Origin: SURF-32 sp964648365
Lineage (GTDB): Bacteria; Planctomycetota; Phycisphaerae; UBA1845
Reading direction: 5' to 3'
NCBI GenBank assembly: GCA_964648365.1
Contig: CAZYLK010000045.1
Span: 1 to 36,905, forward strand
Length of the DNA stretch: 36,905 nucleotides
Shown: one piece after another, positions 31,723 through 36,905 of the stretch
How the letters are laid out: each line of letters opens with the position of its first letter
How positions within the stretch are numbered: position 1 is the stretch's first letter
The notes under the pieces: model-generated
Databases searched by the model: none
What the model was told of the DNA's origin: nothing
What the model saw: only the letters and a program-made list of their open reading frames with translations
Made by a program: the position numbers and the translations under genes

Positions 31723-32917
31723 CAAACGCCCTCGCGTCATACACCCGCACCCCGCCCAGGTAGACTTCCAGCACGCGACTGTCCGGCCGGAGCGGATCCC
31801 CGGACAGCAGCACGAAATCCGCAATCATGCCCGCCGCGATGGACCCGCGCGACGCCTCCAGGCCGGCGGCGCGGGCCGCGTTGACGGTCATCGCCCGCCG
31901 CGCGGCGTTCGCCGACAGGCCGTAGCGCGCCGCCAGCGCGGCCGTCGTGCGCAGCGAATCCCACGGCGAGGCGGGCAACCCCGCGCCGAATGCGACCTGC
32001 ACACCGGCCCGTTCCAATTCCCCCGGTCCCGAAAGCGTCCGCGGCGACATCCACGGCGACAAAGGCCCCACCACGACCAGCGCGCCGCGGGCACGATCCC
32101 CCAGCTCGCTCGCAACGTCGGCAGCCTCATTCGTATGGACAAGCGTCGGCAGCGGCTCGATGCCGGAGAACAGATCCAGCGCGCTGCTGACATCCGCGGC
32201 GGACTCGCAGAACACGATTCCCGGCAGTTTGCCGTTCGCAAAACGGCGAAGCCGGGCACCGCCGACGTCCGTGCCCGATTGATCAGCCCCGGCCTCGCCG
32301 CCGGTGGCCCCGGCCAGGGCGCGGCGAAGCAGATCGATCGCGCCCAATCGCGACGTGGGTTCCCGCGTGGACTCAAGCGCGCTGGAACCCAACACGAATA
32401 CCAGCGGTCCGTCGTCGGCGATCAGCGATGCGTTACGGCGCGGGCCGATGCTGACCGGCGCCGTCGTCCCCGCAATCACGTTGTTGATATTCGGCCACAG
32501 GAGCGCGGCCGTGTAGCCGGCTTCGAGCGCGCCGGCGAAATGCTCATGCCTGGGATCGAGCGCCGTACGCGCGGAGAGGGCCGCATCGAGCGACTCCGCT
32601 CGTGCGGTATTCGTCCCGAGCACGCCCAGGGCGGAGACGACATCGATGAAACCCGGACACAGCACCGTACCTTCGTCGAAACGGATCAGCCGATCCTTGC
32701 CTGACGGGCCGTTCGCGTCGCCGCCGGCTCCCGGACTGACCGACGTGATCCGCCCGCCCGACACGACGACCGACGCCGCGCCGCCGAGCGAGCCGTCCGG
32801 CGCGACGATGAGCGCCGCGACGTACGTCACCGAGTCGTCCGCTTGGGCAAAGTCCAGCGGAACGAACAGGCACGCCGCCGCGATGAGTCTTGTGGTAAGG
32901 GTCACCATTCCATCCAT
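31715..32917 (-). CDS. Amidohydrolase-superfamily pseudoenzyme, short (run gene 2)
   Basis: About 400 residues from ATG at 32917 (GTG at 32920 and ATG at 32908 also possible). Signal peptide about 1-27 (TTRLIAAACLFVPLDFAQA). The metal site is lost: PGFIDVVSALGV has V and A in place of both His (D92 stays). Beta-5 to beta-8 show no His/Asp ligands (LVHTNEAADVA is the nearest to beta-5; beta-8 reads VAFGAGLPASP). It lacks the coiled-coil insert seen in its neighbours, which explains its shortness. Ending SRGSIAAGMIADFVLLSGDPL is intact. It is coupled to the next gene through ATGATTAA. The gap to the preceding gene is 57 bases. Confidence 0.82.
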   Translation of the reverse strand: MDGMVTLTTRLIAAACLFVPLDFAQADDSVTYVAALIVAPDGSLGGAASVVVSGGRITSVSPGAGGDANGPSGKDRLIRFDEGTVLCPGFIDVVSALGVLGTNTARAESLDAALSARTALDPRHEHFAGALEAGYTAALLWPNINNVIAGTTAPVSIGPRRNASLIADDGPLVFVLGSSALESTREPTSRLGAIDLLRRALAGATGGEAGADQSGTDVGGARLRRFANGKLPGIVFCESAADVSSALDLFSGIEPLPTLVHTNEAADVASELGDRARGALVVVGPLSPWMSPRTLSGPGELERAGVQVAFGAGLPASPWDSLRTTAALAARYGLSANAARRAMTVNAARAAGLEASRGSIAAGMIADFVLLSGDPLRPDSRVLEVYLGGVRVYDARAFDD

Positions 32918-32974
32918 CACGTCAGAGCCTTCGATCCGTCAGCCGGTTGGACCCCGGCCCCACACCGCCCCACG

Positions 32975-34396
32975 TCACGCGCCGTCCTGGTAGACCAGCT
33001 TTCCGGCTACATAGACACGTTCAACCTTCGACGCGGGATCGCCGGGATCGCCGCTCCATACGACAAAGTCCGCCTGCATGCCGCGGGTCAGGTGACCGAT
33101 GCGCCGATCCAGGCCGAGCAGATTCGCGGCGTCGATGGTGACCCGCCGCAATGCGTCCTCGCCGGGGATCCGCGCTGCGGCGGCCTGGGCATTCATTAGC
33201 GCGAAGCGGGACAGCGCCGCGCTCCCCCCCCCGCTGCCGATGCCCCAGCGCACGCCGGCCCGCTCCAGCGCTGCCGCCGTGTCCGGTGAAACGGATCGCG
33301 ACGCGGGTCGGCCGTCAATCGGAGAGGTCTGCGCCTGGCCGAGGACCACGGTCACGTCCGCGTCGGCCAGCGCATCCGCAACCAGCGCCGCCTCCGCGCC
33401 GCCTTCGATCACGACTTCCAGTTCAAACTCATCAGCCAGGCTCAGCGCGTTGAGAATGTCAGCGCTGCGGTCAGCCCGAACACGGACCGCGGACTTGCCG
33501 TCGATGGCGTCCAGCAGGCGATCCTTCGCCCGGTCGGGCTTCGGCTCGTCCGGCTTCTTGATCTCCTCTTCCTTTTTCGCCTTGTCGTCGCCCGCCTTGC
33601 CCTTGTCGTCGGGCGGCTCGTCGGCGTTCGCGGGCTTGGCGTCGCCCTTTCCGCCGTCCTTTTTCTCCGCTTCCGTCTTCTTCTTCTCCGCCTCGGCTTC
33701 CTTCTCGGCCCGCTCTTTCAGCTTCTTCTCGTACTCTTCCAGCGCTTCCTCGTACTCTTCCTTCGCCTTGCGATAATCGAGCGCATCCTGCAGCGCCTTG
33801 CGCACCGCGCGGTAGGTGTTGAGCCGGTTGGTGGCAGATCGGTCCGAGGCCAGATCGATGCACAACTCGTCCTCGCGCTCCATGGCCGCGCCCACCCCGC
33901 CGGCGGCGTCGCGGACGAACTGCACCACTGCCCCGCTGCCGTTCATTCCGTCGGCACTGGCCGCGCTGACGTAGACGGTCGTGATGCCGTTGCGCAACGC
34001 GTCACGGAAATCTTCGATGGCGTAGCGATCAAACGTGTCGAATGCATCGGCCGTCACGTCGCCGCTACTGACCCGTCCGCCGGTCATCCCCAGAGACGAA
34101 TAGACGTCGATGATCCCCGGTGTGATGGTTTTGCCCGTCGCGTCGAACGTGCGCGCCAGGAGCGGCACGTCCACGTTCGCACCGACGTCGTCGATGACGC
34201 GACCTTTGATGCGGATTGCACCTTTTTCGATCACCGGCCCGTTCATGCGGATAATGCGGGCGTTCTGGATGACGACGGGGCGTTCAAGAAACTGGGCCCG
34301 GGCCTGCGGCGACACCACGATCGCCGCAACGGCCGCCGCCAGAAAGACCCGCGTGATGGCGGCGTCGTTACTCCGCATTCGGGTGAAGAACAGCAT
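32975..34396 (-). CDS. Amidohydrolase-superfamily pseudoenzyme with coiled-coil insert (run gene 1)
   Basis: 473 residues; first gene of the amidohydrolase run. ATG at 34396 has AGGGA five bases upstream, so it is preferred over ATG at 34459. Signal peptide TRVFLAAAVAAIVVSPQARA. The HxH segment is PGIIDVYSSLG (Y and S replace both His). Beta-5 RVRADRSADI, beta-6 VVIEGGAEAALVA and beta-8 GIGSGGGSAAL lack ligands. A ~100-residue Lys/Glu-rich coiled-coil insert (DYRKAKEEYEEALEEYEKKL onward) lies in the barrel. Composite ending DRRIGHLTRGMQADFVVWSGDPG. A G9 run is near 33224. It is transcribed from a promoter at 34513-34540. Confidence 0.84.
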   Translation of the reverse strand: MLFFTRMRSNDAAITRVFLAAAVAAIVVSPQARAQFLERPVVIQNARIIRMNGPVIEKGAIRIKGRVIDDVGANVDVPLLARTFDATGKTITPGIIDVYSSLGMTGGRVSSGDVTADAFDTFDRYAIEDFRDALRNGITTVYVSAASADGMNGSGAVVQFVRDAAGGVGAAMEREDELCIDLASDRSATNRLNTYRAVRKALQDALDYRKAKEEYEEALEEYEKKLKERAEKEAEAEKKKTEAEKKDGGKGDAKPANADEPPDDKGKAGDDKAKKEEEIKKPDEPKPDRAKDRLLDAIDGKSAVRVRADRSADILNALSLADEFELEVVIEGGAEAALVADALADADVTVVLGQAQTSPIDGRPASRSVSPDTAAALERAGVRWGIGSGGGSAALSRFALMNAQAAAARIPGEDALRRVTIDAANLLGLDRRIGHLTRGMQADFVVWSGDPGDPASKVERVYVAGKLVYQDGA

Positions 34397-34512
34397 TCGC
34401 GTCCCTGAACCGGTTGACTGAATACGTCGGACCACCCCGTCGCACTTGTGCATTTGCACCAGCGATGGAACCTACCCGGTCTTTGTCTTCGGCTGGCTCG
34501 ACCGAGGCACGC

Positions 34513-34540
34513 ACTATAGCGGCCGTGGTGCGCGGGTCAA
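34513..34540 (-). promoter_or_regulatory. Sigma70-type promoter for the amidohydrolase run
   Basis: On the minus strand: TTGACC (34540-34535), a 16-base spacer and TATAGT (34518-34513), each five of six to consensus. Transcription would begin near 34506, about 110 bases before the first start codon. No other promoter as good is seen inside the run, which fits one long transcript, though internal promoters cannot be excluded. Confidence 0.55.
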
Positions 34541-34663
34541 AACGCGCTGGCGTGGCCGAGTGGCCGCTGTGGCGCGGTCTCGCGACGCGAGGCCGTGGAT
34601 ACCCTTCGCGACGCCGGGCGTTGGACGGGTAAAGTCCTCGCGTCACGCAACACACCGCGGCCG

Positions 34664-35479
34664 TCAACTCTCGCCCGCGTCTTCCGCTTGAACGCCCTCC
34701 CCGTCAACCTCAGCCTCCACCAGCCGCGGCTTCTTCAGCAGCGGCTCGGGCGGCTTGAGTTCGTCGACCTGGGGCAGCTCCTTCAGCGACGACAGGCCGA
34801 AGACTTCGAGGAATCGGTTTGTCGTGCCGTACAGCAGCGGCCGGCCGACCTCCTCCGCGCGGCCGACGATCGTGACCAGCTTCATCTCACGCAGACGGGC
34901 GAGCACCTCACCGCCAGCCACGCCGCGGATGGTCTCGATGTCCGCCCGCATGACCGGCTGCTTGTACGCCACCACGGCAAGCGTCTCCAGCGCGGCCGGC
35001 GACAGGCGCGATTCCTTGCGAGCCTTCACCAGTTTGCCGATCCAGCGGTCGAACACAGGCAGTGTCAGCATCTGGTAGCCCTTGGCGACCGTCTCGATGC
35101 GAAACGAGGCGCCGGTCGCTTCGTAGCGTTCATTGAGCGTTGCGATGTGCCGACGGACGTCGTTTCCGTCGCCGATGCCGAGGACGTTGGCCAGCTTACG
35201 GGCGGTCAGCGGCTTGTCGGTGGCGAACAGCACCGCCTCGATGACGGCCTCAGTCGTGATGTTCTCTGCCTCGGCCAGCGCCGCTTCGTCGGACTCCTCG
35301 ATGTCGTCGCGTTCGTCCATCGCATCGACATCTGGTTCGTCCGAGGATGCTACGTCATCGCGCTCGGACTCCGGCGCGAACGCCACGTCGCCGTCCTCGT
35401 CCGAAACGGCGGCCGCTGCATGGCTGGACGATTCCGACGACTCCTGTTCCTGAACCTGCTTCGACTTCTTGCGCTTCAT
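34664..35479 (-). CDS. scpB: Segregation and condensation protein B
   Basis: 271 residues. Kleisin-partner subunit of the SMC-ScpAB chromosome condensin. After a ~75-residue acidic, probably disordered N-terminal extension, the family sequence runs from VIEAVLFATDKPLTARKLANVLG to the end. It includes two winged-helix domains and the strong signature LSPAALETLAVVAYKQPVMRADIETIRGV, then VGRPLLYGTTNRFLEVFGLSSLKELP. The tail (after LKELPQVDEL) is charged. scpA is not in the window. The 154 bases between it and the next gene hold nothing recognised. Confidence 0.93.
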   Translation of the reverse strand: MKRKKSKQVQEQESSESSSHAAAAVSDEDGDVAFAPESERDDVASSDEPDVDAMDERDDIEESDEAALAEAENITTEAVIEAVLFATDKPLTARKLANVLGIGDGNDVRRHIATLNERYEATGASFRIETVAKGYQMLTLPVFDRWIGKLVKARKESRLSPAALETLAVVAYKQPVMRADIETIRGVAGGEVLARLREMKLVTIVGRAEEVGRPLLYGTTNRFLEVFGLSSLKELPQVDELKPPEPLLKKPRLVEAEVDGEGVQAEDAGES

Positions 35480-35633
35480 GGCGGGCGATTCTAATCAACC
35501 GTCGCCGGCCTGACGACAGCGACAGCCGGACGGCGTCGCTGCAAGCCGCTGCAAGCCTCGCCGGGCTGCCAAGAAGCGCTGTGCGGCCATAGCGCCAGGA
35601 AACGCGGCCCGGACGGATGACCCGGAGTGGAGC

Positions 35634-36518
35634 TCAAGATCGCCAGTGCCGCCGGGCTTGGCAGAGCAGTTTCCGGATTGTCTGCAAAGCGTCATGCGGG
35701 AGTCCCAGGATCATCAAACTGACAGACAGAAGGACGATGATGCCGGGGACGGACACCCAGAGCAGCGGCTCCCCGACGAACGCGGCAACCAGAGTCACGG
35801 GCCACGCCACCGCGTACACGCGACCGATGATTGCGGCTGTGCGCGCAGCCGTGTGGTCCCCCGCCCGACCCGTCAGTTCTCTCGTGTGGTACGCGAGCGC
35901 GACGAGCGAAATGTACCCAGTCAACCCGAACGGCGTTCCGATCGCGGCGCACATCAGGAACGCGTATGGGGACGCCGCTAAGCCGGAAACCCCATACAGC
36001 GACACGAACGCCGCCGTGGTAATTAGACCGGCGATGACGCCGATTCTGGCAAGTCGTCTCGCTGCCCATCGCCCTTCGGTTCGCGCCGGCTCGGGCGACG
36101 TGTAGCGCCACAGTCCGTAGAGCAGCCAGACCGTGACGACAAGGAAGCCGATTCCAAGAAACGCACCGGCCGCGCTCGCCTGTTGGCCCATCCAACCACC
36201 GCCGACCGCAGAAGCCAGGCAATTCGACACCGCCAGCCCACAGTATCCGAACAGCGACTGCACGATCATCCGGGCGCCTCCGACTACCTGGGCAAGCCAT
36301 GTCGGATTGGCGTACTTCAGCGACTGCCCCGCGGCGGAAATCCACACGTTCACGCCGCACTCGGGACAGCGACCCGCCGTTGACAGGCCACGCAGGTTGT
36401 AGCCGCAGCCTCGGCAGGCGACGTCGGCATCGAGCGTGACGGCCGGACCCGCGACCGGCGATTCACCGCTGCGCTGCGATCTGCCGGCGTCATCGTTGTG
36501 CATCGAGCCGCGCGTCAT
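35634..36518 (-). CDS. Zinc-ribbon multi-helix membrane protein
   Basis: 294 residues from ATG at 36518, chosen over 36539 because GGAAGG lies just before it. N-terminal ribbon CRGCGYNLRGLSTAGRCPECGVNVW (about 35-59), a QSLKYANPTWLAQVVGG element like that of the protein at 6973-7461, then about seven hydrophobic helices. It is the longest of the five zinc-ribbon membrane proteins here. Presumed inner-membrane with the ribbon cytoplasmic. No catalytic motif seen and function unknown. Confidence 0.72.
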   Translation of the reverse strand: MTRGSMHNDDAGRSQRSGESPVAGPAVTLDADVACRGCGYNLRGLSTAGRCPECGVNVWISAAGQSLKYANPTWLAQVVGGARMIVQSLFGYCGLAVSNCLASAVGGGWMGQQASAAGAFLGIGFLVVTVWLLYGLWRYTSPEPARTEGRWAARRLARIGVIAGLITTAAFVSLYGVSGLAASPYAFLMCAAIGTPFGLTGYISLVALAYHTRELTGRAGDHTAARTAAIIGRVYAVAWPVTLVAAFVGEPLLWVSVPGIIVLLSVSLMILGLPHDALQTIRKLLCQARRHWRS

Positions 36519-36539
36519 CGTCCTTCCGTCCGAGAGCAT

Positions 36540-36905
36540 ACCGTGACACGCGTGGCGCGTAGAGGCCCGGTGCGTCGCGTTCGGCCCGAAACAGCAGGAG
36601 GCGAATACGCCGCGGCGACTGGGGCCTCCAAGTGCTGCCGGTCCGGCGTAGCATTCCGCTCGCCGACGGATACGCTACCCGAGACCGCACGGCCGGGAGA
36701 GCGCAGCCGCGGCCAAGTTCTGCCGGAATGCCAAGCTTCCTATGGGGTGAGCAACTTGAGTGCATGCGACGGTGACGTTCCGATCTCGACGTGGCAAGTC
36801 CTCCCGCAGGGCCCGACCAGGTTCTGCTTGGCGAGTGAGCGGGAGCCGACATCGTCGACCGTGGCATGGGTGGCCGCCCTTGCAACACTCGTGTCGGTGA
36901 CGGGT
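36540..36905 (+). other. Right-edge region with an unassigned open frame
   Basis: No recognisable gene. One plus-strand frame stays open from about 36552 to the end of the window. With a GTG at 36747 it would begin MSNLSACDGDVPISTWQVLP and run on. Its composition does not resemble the proteins nearby and no motif is seen. A 132-codon minus-strand frame overlaps it and is no more convincing. It may be the start of a gene continuing beyond the window, or non-coding. Confidence 0.2.

Noticed and set aside
34550..34630. tRNA-Ser/Leu-like start (GCGTGGCCGAGTGG)
   Set aside because: No anticodon stem, no GTTCGA T-loop and no acceptor pairing follow, so it is a chance match.
36490..36888. 132-codon minus-strand frame at the right edge
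   Set aside because: It has no motif, high Arg/Ser/Pro content and overlaps the start of the zinc-ribbon gene.

Overview
The window is GC-rich chromosomal DNA that looks like a member of the Planctomycetota, perhaps a Phycisphaerae relative. This is inferred from content, not from a marker tree. The clues are five membrane proteins with a CxxCGYxLxGL...CPxC N-terminal zinc ribbon, a secreted beta-helix protein that begins with a VPEDYPTIQAGIDAA-type segment, sparse Shine-Dalgarno sites, and dispersed CACCGGTT/AACCGGTG and heptamer (NNCGAAT) repeats. There is no phage, transposase, CRISPR array, rRNA or recognisable tRNA.

Layout. 1-1220 (+): the end of a type I phosphodiesterase/alkaline-phosphatase-like gene and a DUF983 protein. 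1406-4063 (-): an O-antigen-ligase-like membrane protein with a C-terminal helical/TPR region. 4246-6508 (+): a promoter and two paralogous secreted thioredoxin-like proteins. 6617-9133 (+): four zinc-ribbon membrane proteins, interrupted by a minus-strand clan AA aspartic protease. 9380-11395 (+): a secreted right-handed beta-helix protein. 11456-12985 (-): hisS. 13251-13526 (+): a promoter, a run of hairpins and an intrinsic terminator, which together look like a stand-alone structured RNA of unknown family. 13566-20226 (-): an NAD-dependent epimerase, a PKD lipoprotein that is probably a dead alpha/beta hydrolase, pheT, pgsA and rimO. 20390-34396 (-): a GNAT acetyltransferase and a run of eight amidohydrolase-superfamily genes. 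34664-36518 (-): scpB and a fifth zinc-ribbon membrane protein. The last ~370 bases carry nothing recognisable.

The most unusual content is the amidohydrolase run at 20966-34396. Eight consecutive co-directional genes, many joined by 4- to 8-base stop/start overlaps, encode nine secreted amidohydrolase-like domains (one gene holds two). All keep the composite-domain ending GSLxxGKxADxVVxxGDP. Only one (23918-25291) keeps the metal ligands: HxH, the beta-5 and beta-6 His and the beta-8 Asp. The other eight have lost one or both histidines of HxH and most of the other ligands. This looks like a periplasmic assembly with one catalytic barrel and many pseudoenzyme partners. A good sigma70-type promoter lies just upstream (34513-34540, minus strand).

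Repeats lie at gene junctions. Heptamer arrays run through the start-codon regions of two amidohydrolase genes, where they create four in-frame ATGs 21 bases apart and an in-frame N-terminal insertion. A 295-base block of CACCGGTT palindromes separates two amidohydrolase genes. Related palindromes flank pgsA and rimO.
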